Virus record (IMG/VR): IMGVR_UViG_3300030106_002384
Coordinates: 33,388 to 54,523 of that record
Length of the DNA: 21,136 nt
Source: a virus
Direction: 5' to 3' (one strand)
Below the pieces are notes generated by a model, which worked only from the letters and a program-made list of their open reading frames with translations, ran no database searches and had not been told where the DNA came from. The translations under genes were made by a program, and so were the position numbers. Below, one piece after another: positions 1 to 6,769 of the stretch (position 1 is its first letter; the number at the start of each line of letters is the position of its first letter).

Positions 1-60
1 AACAGTGGTTAAGTTTGTAGTAGACAAAGCTGCAGCAGAATTTTTAAATCTTACAGCCAT
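1..60 (-). CDS. Structural protein, N-terminal fragment (cut by window edge)
   Basis: An ATG at 60 opens a frame that stays open for all 20 visible codons and runs off the window. It begins MAVRFKNSAAAL, a style of N-terminus seen in phage tail and other virion proteins. It starts three bases after the stop of the preceding 43-aa gene, and an AAAGG sequence overlapping that stop can serve as its ribosome binding site. Its place at the end of the head/tail gene run suggests a tail or fibre component, but too little is visible to name it. Confidence 0.5.
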   Translation of the reverse strand, partial: MAVRFKNSAAALSTTNLTTV

Positions 61-63
61 GTC

Positions 64-195
64 TTAACCTTTCCTTTTTACGTTTTTAATTGTACCTTTA
101 TTTGCAGAAGCATAAAATACTTGCCCACCTTTTTCCCTTCCATATATTTTTTTCATGGAAGATTTAATCTTTTTACCTTTTTTAGTTAGAGGCAT
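64..195 (-). CDS. Small conserved basic phage protein (43 aa)
   Basis: The 43-residue product begins MPLTKKGKKIKSSMKK and contains GGQVFYASANKGTI. This pattern (basic start, then a K/G-x-VFYAS-xNKGTI stretch) recurs in small uncharacterised phage proteins encoded near structural genes. It has no signal peptide or membrane segment and is strongly lysine-rich, so nucleic-acid or virion association is possible, but no function is established. It lies between the 188-aa structural gene and the truncated gene at the left edge, in the same operon. Confidence 0.7.
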   Translation of the reverse strand: MPLTKKGKKIKSSMKKIYGREKGGQVFYASANKGTIKNVKRKG

Positions 196-226
196 CAGTG
201 AGCAAGTATTTCTATTATGCTAATTA

Positions 227-793
227 TTATGATACTGCAGCACTAAATGGTGTAGCTTCTGTACCAGATGCAGTAAGTACGCCTTTTACCGTGTACTGAT
301 TTGTTGCAATATCTACGAGAGTGAGTTCATCTCCAATAGAAACACCACCTGTTGTTGTACCATCAAGAGTAATAGTATCTGAAGCAGCAACAGTATTAAA
401 TGATATTACAGTGTTACCACCATCCTGATGAAGAATTACAGAACCATCAATCGTATCAGTTGCATCTGCCACTTGTATTTTGTAGTTTGAAGTGTTTACA
501 ACTGAAACAATAAATTGGAACTCTGCACCAGAACCTGTAGCTGCTGGTAGAGTAAAGGTGGCTGCTGCGTCACCGCCTACTTCACCCATAAGCAGTATAC
601 GACCTGCATGATCTGCATTAGTAAGAGTAGTATCTGCTGTAAGTGTTACTACATCTCGTATAAAAGAACCGCCTAGAGTAGTTGTACCTGCAGTAACAGT
701 TAGCCCTCCTGAGTCAACAGTAAGGCCATCTTCAATAAAAACGTCTTCAGGGACACGGGATACTCCCTGAGTTAGTTTAGAACTTGTAGCCAT
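227..793 (-). CDS. Putative virion surface/decoration-like protein (188 aa)
   Basis: This 188-aa protein is rich in Thr, Gly, Ala and Val, with an alternating beta-strand pattern and almost no charged helical stretches. Such composition is typical of phage head-decoration and fibre-associated beta proteins. The N-terminus (SRVPEDVFIEDGLTVDSGG) leads into repeated GLTV/TLTADTTL-like strands. An AAAGGA ribosome binding site sits a few bases before the ATG at 793. It follows the 311-aa head–tail connector gene with a 26-base gap, within the structural operon. A virion role is inferred from composition and position; no named family was recognised. Confidence 0.6.
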   Translation of the reverse strand: MATSSKLTQGVSRVPEDVFIEDGLTVDSGGLTVTAGTTTLGGSFIRDVVTLTADTTLTNADHAGRILLMGEVGGDAAATFTLPAATGSGAEFQFIVSVVNTSNYKIQVADATDTIDGSVILHQDGGNTVISFNTVAASDTITLDGTTTGGVSIGDELTLVDIATNQYTVKGVLTASGTEATPFSAAVS

Positions 794-819
794 TTTTTAT
801 TCCTTTCTTAGCTATTGTA

Positions 820-1755
820 TTAAAAAGACGATGAGGTTGTATAAACAGAACTACTTGATCTAGGAATGTACGTTGATCTAACATAGTCAAGTCTATTAAT
901 TAATAAAGTTTGCATATTTTTTATGCCTTCATTAAATAGTGCAAAACTTCTTTCATATAGAGGAACTTCACTTCTATACAAATATGTATAAGCTACAGCA
1001 CCATCTACAATTACATGACCAAATCTATCTGGAATGGTTGTAGTATCTCCATGTGCCGACAAGTCAACACTTGGATGGGTAAAGTAATCAAAAGTTAAAG
1101 TGTAAGCTTTATCTGGAAAAGGATATAAACCATAATTATTATTAGGATGTCTAAATACGTGTGTAGGTATACCTCCTGCATCTATCTGCGCTACAGTAGT
1201 TCCAGTAGAATGACTTGCTGCCGTAGTGCTTTCTGCACCTCTTGTAGCACCTGTAAATGTAGTTGAGGTAGTTCCAGTATACGTAATATTTTCAGATCCA
1301 ATAATTATTGTTCCTGATGAATCAAAGGATGAAGTGCTAGATACAGTGATAGTAGTATCACTATCTGTAATACCACTGCTTAATGTAGTTGTTACTGTGT
1401 CATCTTCTTGATTTACTAGTAAGTCAATGTATTCTTTATAATCTAATACTGCTATGTGTCTAGCTGCATTACCAAATGTTTCACTTTTTCTAATTCTAAA
1501 TGTAGCGTAATCAACGTGTTTTGTGTTTGAAGGTAAATCATATTTCACTACCCCTGCAGTTAAAGTTTTATTTTCTTGTGCTGCATTAAAAGGCCAGTTA
1601 AACTCACGTTGATTTATGTAACGAATAGCTTGATTAACAGAGTCTTTTACTTGTATCTGTATACCACGGGCCGTGCTAAAGTCAGTAGAAGTAAGTTGCA
1701 CTTCATTTAATTTAGCAAGAACACTGTTTGTATAAGTTAAAAAAGTATTTGACAT
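820..1755 (-). CDS. Head–tail connector/tail accessory-like protein with inserted beta domain (311 aa)
   Basis: The N-terminal ~115 residues (TFLTYTNSVLAKLNEVQL, then a helical DSVNQAIRYINQREFNWPFN segment) and the C-terminal ~120 residues resemble adaptor or tail-accessory proteins of short-tailed phages that bind below the portal. Residues ~119–190 are a Ser/Thr-rich beta module containing TTITVSSTSSFDSSG, IIIGSENITYTG and TFTGATRG. This is a repeat type common in phage tail proteins, and here it looks inserted into the adaptor. The start ATG at 1755 has only a weak GAAAG-type binding site. It follows the 177-aa gene after a 64-base gap that holds a hairpin. The connector role is inferred from fold-like sequence and gene order. 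Confidence 0.6.
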   Translation of the reverse strand: MSNTFLTYTNSVLAKLNEVQLTSTDFSTARGIQIQVKDSVNQAIRYINQREFNWPFNAAQENKTLTAGVVKYDLPSNTKHVDYATFRIRKSETFGNAARHIAVLDYKEYIDLLVNQEDDTVTTTLSSGITDSDTTITVSSTSSFDSSGTIIIGSENITYTGTTSTTFTGATRGAESTTAASHSTGTTVAQIDAGGIPTHVFRHPNNNYGLYPFPDKAYTLTFDYFTHPSVDLSAHGDTTTIPDRFGHVIVDGAVAYTYLYRSEVPLYERSFALFNEGIKNMQTLLINRLDYVRSTYIPRSSSSVYTTSSSF

Positions 1756-1778
1756 CTAGTATCTTTCTGTGAAAGTAA

Positions 1779-1808
1779 TGGAGAGGGCATTCGTAGTTAC
1801 CCTCTCCA
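1779..1808 (-). other. Intercistronic hairpin between the 177-aa and 311-aa structural genes
   Basis: TGGAGAGGG (1779–1787) is perfectly complementary to CCCTCTCCA (1800–1808), giving a 9-bp stem and a 12-base loop. It lies in the 64-base gap after the 177-aa gene stop. No T-run follows on the minus strand, so it does not look like a classic intrinsic terminator. An RNA-stabilising or attenuating role is possible. Confidence 0.55.
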
Positions 1809-1819
1809 AACCTTATTAT

Positions 1820-2353
1820 TTATGCAAGTTGATCACGATCAACCTCAACGGTGTCTTCACCGAAACCGTTACAGTTAACTATGCAAGCATAAACCCTCAA
1901 TCGTCCTGATGTAACGTCAGCAGAACCAGCAATCAACTTAACGTCAATTGTGTCTGCAGTAGTTACAAAACATTCAAAAAGAGAGTCTGCACCAGTAATA
2001 ACATCATTAGATTGTCCGTTAGATCCTTCAGCAAGAATACCTGTTGAACTAACATCACCACCATCAATAATATCATCACCTGCTGCAAAGTCGATATCAA
2101 CGGTAGGCGAAGTACCGTCAAATGCTTTTAGAACTTCTGCTCCTGCAAACAAAACAAAAGTATTTACAGGAATTTCTAGAAGTTGAAAAATGTCTCCATC
2201 AGTACAACTGTAGCCATCAGCAGTCAAGGTATCCATATCAAGAATAGCTTCCACCATTCTCATAACTTGTCCACCTCGACTTGCTTGATTTGCAACAATA
2301 GAGCTAGAATTTACTCCAGTTGTGCTTTTGGAAGTCATATCAAAAGTTGCCAT
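1820..2353 (-). CDS. Putative capsid-associated structural protein (177 aa)
   Basis: This 177-aa acidic protein starts MATFDMTSKSTTGVNSSS and has beta-rich segments such as TFVLFAGAEVLKAFDG and SGRLRVYACIVNC. It lies 10 bases downstream of the major capsid gene, with a strong AGGAGGG ribosome binding site before the ATG at 2353, so it is probably made in large amounts. A small, highly expressed, beta-rich protein directly after the coat gene is often a decoration or head-stabilising protein. That is inference; no family was recognised with certainty. Confidence 0.6.
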   Translation of the reverse strand: MATFDMTSKSTTGVNSSSIVANQASRGGQVMRMVEAILDMDTLTADGYSCTDGDIFQLLEIPVNTFVLFAGAEVLKAFDGTSPTVDIDFAAGDDIIDGGDVSSTGILAEGSNGQSNDVITGADSLFECFVTTADTIDVKLIAGSADVTSGRLRVYACIVNCNGFGEDTVEVDRDQLA

Positions 2354-2363
2354 AATATCCCTC

Positions 2364-3437
2364 CTATGCTACGTTGTACTTAGCAGTGGCAATAGCCTCT
2401 GGACGTAGAATCTTACGACCATAAAGGTGCATACCACGCACAATATCAGCAAAACTATCATTATCACGATACGTTTCCGTCTTCGTAATTTGACTTGCTG
2501 TGGCTACCGCTGAGTCATGTCCAGCAACAATAACACCAAAGTTGCTGTTCTGGTTGGCCGTACCTGACGTACCCGGACCAGTTCCAACTGAAGGTAGATT
2601 GTTAGAAACATAAACACGGAAACCATAAAGGTTGTTAAGAGCCAAGCCATTGCGAATAGCACCCGACTCACCGAAGTCTGAATTTAGAAGACGAGAATCT
2701 TCATCCATCAATACTTCCATGAAGTGTGGGGATACTACTAGCCAACGACCATCTTTATCTACAAACTGTGTATCTAATAGACGATTCATTCTAGCAATGA
2801 CCATATTAGGTGATGCAGTAGCAGTTGGAAGCGCACTGGCTCCGGGCAAACGAGCTGCAACTGGAATTGAATGCGTTCCAGCAGAACTTGTTGTAATGTT
2901 ACCAAAGTCACCTTTCTTCAGTTGCATGGAAGAAAGCAGTTCATCTGCACCTGCAGTTGAAATAGCTTTTGTTCCAGATACTGTAGTATTAGCAGTACTA
3001 GCAACAGCATTAAGAGAAGCTTGAGCAAAACCTGAAAGGTAGCCAAGCACTTCCATGTCATACTGATCTTTTAGGCGATAACCTGCACGATCAGATGCCA
3101 TTGATTGGAAGTTCACATGAGAATGTGCTTCTTCAATATCGTCAACCTTAAATGCAAAGTAATTAGCTTTGTCTACGACAAGCTGAAAATCTTCGTCATC
3201 AAGGTCTTGAGGCGTAACTTGAGCACCACGAGCATACTCTTTGACCGTGATCTCAGGCTCTTTGATGATACGAACTGTATCACCGAAATTAGCGATCTCA
3301 CCAAAGTAATCATTATTGGTGATATCTTCTACTACAGACGACTTACGAAATGCAAGTTGCGTCTGCTTTGAATATATTACAGGGCTAAAATTGCCATTCG
3401 GCAGATTGTTATACCCTGCAGCACGAGTAAAAGCCAT
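2364..3437 (-). CDS. Major capsid protein (357 aa)
   Basis: The protein starts MAFTRAAGYNNLPNGNFSP. Early on it has the coat-protein pattern VVEDITNNDYFGEI–NFGDTVRII–PEITVKEYARGAQV, in which an N-terminal arm is followed by 'ITN-DY-GEI-GDTV' strands known from HK97-fold coat proteins of phages. ATG 3437 is preferred over an in-frame start 33 bases upstream (3470) because AAAGGAGAGG lies directly before it. It follows the scaffold gene and is separated by a 275-base leader with its own probable promoter, consistent with high expression. Length fits a single-domain coat protein of about 350–400 residues. Downstream genes are also structural. Confidence 0.85.
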   Translation of the reverse strand: MAFTRAAGYNNLPNGNFSPVIYSKQTQLAFRKSSVVEDITNNDYFGEIANFGDTVRIIKEPEITVKEYARGAQVTPQDLDDEDFQLVVDKANYFAFKVDDIEEAHSHVNFQSMASDRAGYRLKDQYDMEVLGYLSGFAQASLNAVASTANTTVSGTKAISTAGADELLSSMQLKKGDFGNITTSSAGTHSIPVAARLPGASALPTATASPNMVIARMNRLLDTQFVDKDGRWLVVSPHFMEVLMDEDSRLLNSDFGESGAIRNGLALNNLYGFRVYVSNNLPSVGTGPGTSGTANQNSNFGVIVAGHDSAVATASQITKTETYRDNDSFADIVRGMHLYGRKILRPEAIATAKYNVA

Positions 3438-3481
3438 TTTCCTCTCCTTTTTATCGTGTACAGTGGGCAAACTTTACCCAC

Positions 3482-3504
3482 AAGCATAAAATTAGTTTAT
3501 GCTT
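3482..3504 (-). other. Hairpin in the capsid-gene leader
   Basis: AAGCATAAA at 3482–3490 pairs perfectly with TTTATGCTT at 3496–3504 around a five-base loop. It sits 45 bases before the capsid start codon and directly beside a second short inverted repeat (3463–3481). There is no U-run, so a translation or stability role is more likely than termination. Confidence 0.5.
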
Positions 3505-3671
3505 CAGGGACATAACTTTTATAGGGCCAGCAAATTAGGGGTAGGATATATAGATGATCAGTCTACTATCGGCCTGTTTTACAGGGTTGCCAAAAAGCTT
3601 AATATAATGTGTAACAATTAGGGTTGGCATATATTACATATATGAGCCTAATTTTAAACTGATACTACACC

Positions 3672-3699
3672 ATTTTAACTAAAAGAATTTATTTGTCAA
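3672..3699 (-). promoter_or_regulatory. Probable sigma70 promoter for the major capsid gene
   Basis: On the minus strand a perfect −35 box TTGACA (3699–3694) is followed by 16 bases and TAAAAT (3677–3672), a 5-of-6 match to the −10 consensus. It lies immediately after the scaffold stop codon. Transcription would begin near 3665 and yield a ~230-base leader, giving the coat gene and its downstream neighbours extra transcripts. Recognition by host sigma70 is inferred from the consensus. Confidence 0.6.
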
Positions 3700-3712
3700 G
3701 TAAAAAGTAAAC

Positions 3713-4609
3713 TTACCTAGCACTTCCACTAATATCGTATATAAAGTTGCCAGTTCTAATAGCTTCCATTATAGCATCAGAATTCTTTTCATACTCTACA
3801 GCACTCATAGCTTCAACAGTAGACTCTTTCCATTTACCACTATCAGCATTTGTTTCAGGTAAAGATTTAGTAGATTTAGTATCTACAAGTGAAGCGGCAG
3901 ATTTATCAGACTTAGGCTTTACCTTCTCTTCTTTAGCAAAAATTCCTTTGTCTACTTTATATAAGTCAATCGCCCTTGCTGCAGATCTAGCGTCTGTTTC
4001 ATTTTCATATAACGCTTCTTGCACCCATTTAGGTTGATCTTCTGCCCAATCGTGAAATTCCTCACTTGATCGAATGTCATCAAAATCAGGATGTAAAACT
4101 AAAAGCTCTGCCTCTGCTTTTTCTTTTCTAGCAGAAGTTTGAAGAGTATCAATCTCTGCTAATCTAGTTTCAATCTCTTTTGATTGTTCTCTTGACTTCT
4201 TAATCGCTATAGTTTCTATAACTGCAGCTACATCAGGATATTCCTTTGACCACTCTTCAAGTTCTTCCTCAGATTTTGGAAGTTGAATTTGTGTTTTTGT
4301 AGCTTCACTTAGTTGACTTTGCAAAGCAGATATTTTTTCTTCAAACTCTTTTTGTTGTTTTTGAGAATGCCTACGAAGATCTCCATATCTTTTCTTAAAA
4401 GTTTTTTCTTCTGCGCTTACAGGAACTTCATTATCTTCCTCTTCTTCCTGTGCTTGTTGCTCTGCAACTTCATCATCTTCAGACTGTTGTCTAATAAGTT
4501 CTTCAAGTTCCTTTTCTTCGTCTTCTAAACTTTTACGATTACTGTACTTTTTATCTGCAATCGACATTACTTTTTTAACAGGTTCTACTTCACCTACTGC
4601 ATCTACCAT
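3713..4609 (-). CDS. Putative scaffolding protein (298 aa)
   Basis: This 298-aa, highly charged, predicted largely helical protein has a Glu/Gln/Asp-rich N-terminal third (residues ~28–75). Coiled-coil stretches follow around residues 75–110 and 130–165, then a basic/Lys-rich segment near 225–245. It contains the scaffold-like phrase PEVAAVIETIA-type helix (YPDVAAVIETIAIKK). A position directly before the major capsid gene, helical acidic composition and size all match phage head scaffolds, which guide coat assembly and leave the prohead. AAGGAG lies nine bases before the ATG at 4609. No protease gene is evident next to it. Confidence 0.75.
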   Translation of the reverse strand: MVDAVGEVEPVKKVMSIADKKYSNRKSLEDEEKELEELIRQQSEDDEVAEQQAQEEEEDNEVPVSAEEKTFKKRYGDLRRHSQKQQKEFEEKISALQSQLSEATKTQIQLPKSEEELEEWSKEYPDVAAVIETIAIKKSREQSKEIETRLAEIDTLQTSARKEKAEAELLVLHPDFDDIRSSEEFHDWAEDQPKWVQEALYENETDARSAARAIDLYKVDKGIFAKEEKVKPKSDKSAASLVDTKSTKSLPETNADSGKWKESTVEAMSAVEYEKNSDAIMEAIRTGNFIYDISGSAR

Positions 4610-4629
4610 AAGTTTTTACTCCTTGTTGG

Positions 4630-4703
4630 GGCTAACCGTAGCCAAATCGGGGGGATTAGGTGAGCCAACATATGAGACTATTATACTAAAGCTAGTCTCT
4701 GGC
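4630..4703 (-). other. Hairpins in the gap between the 605-aa gene and the scaffold gene
   Basis: The 99-base gap contains GGCTA…TAGCC (4630–4643, four-base loop). It also holds a larger hairpin with GAGACT (4674–4679) pairing AGTCTC (4694–4699), extended by GCCA/TGGC at 4664–4667 and 4700–4703. A TATAAT sequence lies in the loop of the larger one on the minus strand, but no good −35 accompanies it. Processing or attenuation before the scaffold–coat genes is possible. Confidence 0.4.
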
Positions 4704-4708
4704 TTTTA

Positions 4709-6526
4709 TTATTCTCCTCCTGATCCTTCACCAGACATACGTGATCTAAATTCCTTTTCTACTTCTTCTGCAGTAAGTTTTCTAGTTCTGTCTGCATCAT
4801 CTGCATCTGATGTAATAGCGGATCTTTTTCTTTCAAGTGTTCTATTTTTTTGTTCTTCTACTAATTCTGTGTATAATTGTTTAGCTGCTTCAGTTGGTAT
4901 GATATCTATACCTCCTCGTTGATCTATAGGATTAAGAGCACCTCCTATACTTGATACTTGCCCTTCACTTGGAACGGTTCCGTATTTACCTGTATCTCCT
5001 TTAAGATTTGTTAAAGCTCGTATTCTAGCAGCATTGTTTTCATTAAAGTCAGGACTAATTAATAGTTCTCTAACTTTACCTGCAGCTTGTCTTGAAGCTT
5101 GTATTCTATTTTTACTTCTAGGATTAAGAAGGTTACTAACAGTAGGTATAGCTAATATAGCAGCACTAATACCAAGTGGAACTGCTAATGATGCAAGGGT
5201 CGTACCTGCAGCCGCTGTACCTGCACCTGCAGCACCAGAAGCACCAGAAGCAGCACCTGCAGCAGTCGTACCTGCACCTACATTAGCTGCTTCTAAAGTT
5301 GCAAGACCTGTATTTAATCCAGCACCCGTTAAGCCCGTTCCACCAGCAATACCACCTCCTGCACCAATAGCACCTAATGCTTCAGCACCAGCCAACTTTG
5401 AAAGGCCAACATTTAATGCCTGACCTGTTAAACCAGTTCCACCAGCAATACCACCTCCTGTACCAATAGCACCTAATGCTTCAGCACCAGCCAACTTTGA
5501 AAGGCCAACATTTAATGCCCGACCTGTTAAACCAGTTCCACCACCAGCAGCATTAACAAAATTTTCTGCTCCTGATTTAACCATACCGCCTATTAATTCT
5601 TTAAGACTTCCACCTGTCTGTCGTACAAAATCAACTAACTCTGAACCTCCCGGTACACTTTCTAATAACTTTATTCCTCCCTCTACTAATTTTCCATCTG
5701 TAAGATCATTAATAGTGTTAAATGCTCCTAAAGCTCCCAGTGCAGTCGCAGTAGTTTTAGCCGTGTCTCCTAATTCTGGAAACTCAAAAGAAGAAGGTTT
5801 TGAAATAGCAGGTATAGTCGTAGTTGCATCTCTTTTACGATATCCTGCAGGAACTCCTCCTTGTACTGCACCTCCAATAGTGGTTAAATATATAGTATTG
5901 CCTTGTTCATTAACAAATTCTTCAATGTCATACCCTCCCGGTAAACCAGCAGCAGTAGCTTGTGAAGCTCTATATGTTGGAGCTTGTGGTTGTAACTGAG
6001 CAAAAGATGAGGGAGCCACAGGAATCGGTTGACCACTGACAGGTCTAATAGGTTGTTGAGCAGTTGTAGTAGTGGTAGGGATAGATTGAACAGCTTGCCC
6101 CGGAATAGTAGGAGGTGTTAAAGTAGGCACTTGAGGTAAAGCAGTGGTTTTTAAACCTCCAGTTTGAAACTGCTGAGTTTGCATATTGCCTTCCATGTCC
6201 ATAGTAGGTAATGGAATATTGTCAGAAACAGTTTGTTCTTCTGGGTTACCGACCATACCCATTTGATCCATTTGTTCTAGTCCATCTTTAGCAACCTCAA
6301 GAGACTTCATATAAAAATCTACACCGTGATATCTAACAGCATAGTCAGGTATTACAAACTCACCCGGACTGATTGCGACTGTTTCATCATCACGCACACC
6401 TTCTGCAGTAGCTCCTACTGGTATTTCATTTCCACTAACCGGATCTACTTCATCAGGATCTGCTACAAGACCAGAGCGCATCATTTGATCTTGCATGTTG
6501 TCTTCAGCCATATCTACATTAGACAT
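4709..6526 (-). CDS. Gly/Ala-rich structural protein with tandem repeats (605 aa)
   Basis: The 605-aa protein has three parts. An acidic N-terminus contains the motif DDETVAISPGEFVIPDYAV, which I associate with uncharacterised virion proteins of marine podovirus-like phages. A Pro/Gln/Thr-rich linker covers about residues 115–200. A Gly/Ala/Leu-rich region contains two near-identical 33-residue repeats (~330–395) and a decayed third, then a hydrophobic stretch (~442–465) and a charged C-terminal tail. AAGGTGG precedes ATG 6526. It sits between portal and scaffold, a place used by internal virion, tape-measure-like or ejection proteins. The hydrophobic repeat region fits an ejected, membrane-interacting protein, but that is inference. 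Confidence 0.6.
   Translation of the reverse strand: MSNVDMAEDNMQDQMMRSGLVADPDEVDPVSGNEIPVGATAEGVRDDETVAISPGEFVIPDYAVRYHGVDFYMKSLEVAKDGLEQMDQMGMVGNPEEQTVSDNIPLPTMDMEGNMQTQQFQTGGLKTTALPQVPTLTPPTIPGQAVQSIPTTTTTAQQPIRPVSGQPIPVAPSSFAQLQPQAPTYRASQATAAGLPGGYDIEEFVNEQGNTIYLTTIGGAVQGGVPAGYRKRDATTTIPAISKPSSFEFPELGDTAKTTATALGALGAFNTINDLTDGKLVEGGIKLLESVPGGSELVDFVRQTGGSLKELIGGMVKSGAENFVNAAGGGTGLTGRALNVGLSKLAGAEALGAIGTGGGIAGGTGLTGQALNVGLSKLAGAEALGAIGAGGGIAGGTGLTGAGLNTGLATLEAANVGAGTTAAGAASGASGAAGAGTAAAGTTLASLAVPLGISAAILAIPTVSNLLNPRSKNRIQASRQAAGKVRELLISPDFNENNAARIRALTNLKGDTGKYGTVPSEGQVSSIGGALNPIDQRGGIDIIPTEAAKQLYTELVEEQKNRTLERKRSAITSDADDADRTRKLTAEEVEKEFRSRMSGEGSGGE
5341..5538 (-). repeat. Two 99-bp tandem repeats inside the 605-aa gene
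   Basis: Bases 5341–5439 and 5440–5538 are tandem copies differing at only a few positions, each encoding 33 residues around LSKLAGAEALGAIG. A decayed copy lies at about 5290–5340. Because the unit is a multiple of three the frame is kept. The near identity indicates a recent duplication or ongoing copy-number change. Confidence 0.85.
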
Positions 6527-6541
6527 ATTTGTTCCACCTTA

Positions 6542-6769
6542 TTATTTAACAGAATTTACCTCATCTCTAAGTTGTTTGAGTTTTCGTAAAATAGCTATAG
6601 CACCTTGTGCTTGATAAATACTTTGCATCTCTACATTTTGTTCTAAGTTTGCTTGTTGTCTTTGTATCAACCATTCAATGTAATTATTGAAGTGGTCCCA
6701 TTGGCGTTTGTTGTTGACCAGCGTTTTGAGCTTGCTGAGTAGGTTGCTGTGGTTGTTGCGGTGTTCCAC
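6542..6769 (-). CDS. Small helical protein downstream of portal (75 aa)
   Basis: A GTG at 6769 is preceded by GGAAGGA at good spacing, supporting this start even though the gene then overlaps the last 86 bases of the portal gene in another frame. The product is helical and Gln/Asn-rich, with NNKRQWDHFNNYIEWLIQRQ followed by a likely coiled coil and the end LRKLKQLRDEVNSVK. Small proteins with a QWDxFxxYIEW-like segment sit next to portal genes in other phages, to my recollection. Function is unknown; a head-assembly accessory is possible. Confidence 0.65.
   Translation of the reverse strand: MEHRNNHSNLLSKLKTLVNNKRQWDHFNNYIEWLIQRQQANLEQNVEMQSIYQAQGAIAILRKLKQLRDEVNSVK

Larger units (their letters stand above)
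3438..3712 (-). promoter_or_regulatory. Long structured leader of the major capsid gene
   Basis: No gene is seen in these 275 bases, the largest gap inside the minus-strand block. The region carries a probable promoter at its upstream end and several short inverted repeats: 3482–3504 (AAGCATAAA…TTTATGCTT, 9 bp), 3463–3481 (GTGGG…CCCAC), 3573–3585 (CCTGT…ACAGG) and an AT-rich one near 3629–3644. The coat-gene ribosome binding site lies at its end. The leader RNA would be roughly 230 bases and could control stability or translation of coat mRNA. Confidence 0.55.

Noticed and set aside
2632-3024. Plus-strand 130-codon frame opposite the capsid gene
   Set aside because: The capsid gene on the minus strand has clear motifs and signals; this is its antisense shadow.
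4674-4699. TATAAT in the hairpin loop as a promoter for scaffold and capsid
   Set aside because: No acceptable −35 box at 15–19 bases upstream, and the sequence lies inside a hairpin loop.
5034-5423. Plus-strand Ala/Pro-rich open frame opposite the 605-aa gene
   Set aside because: Its composition mirrors the Gly/Ala repeat region on the coding strand; no ribosome binding site and wrong direction for the operon.
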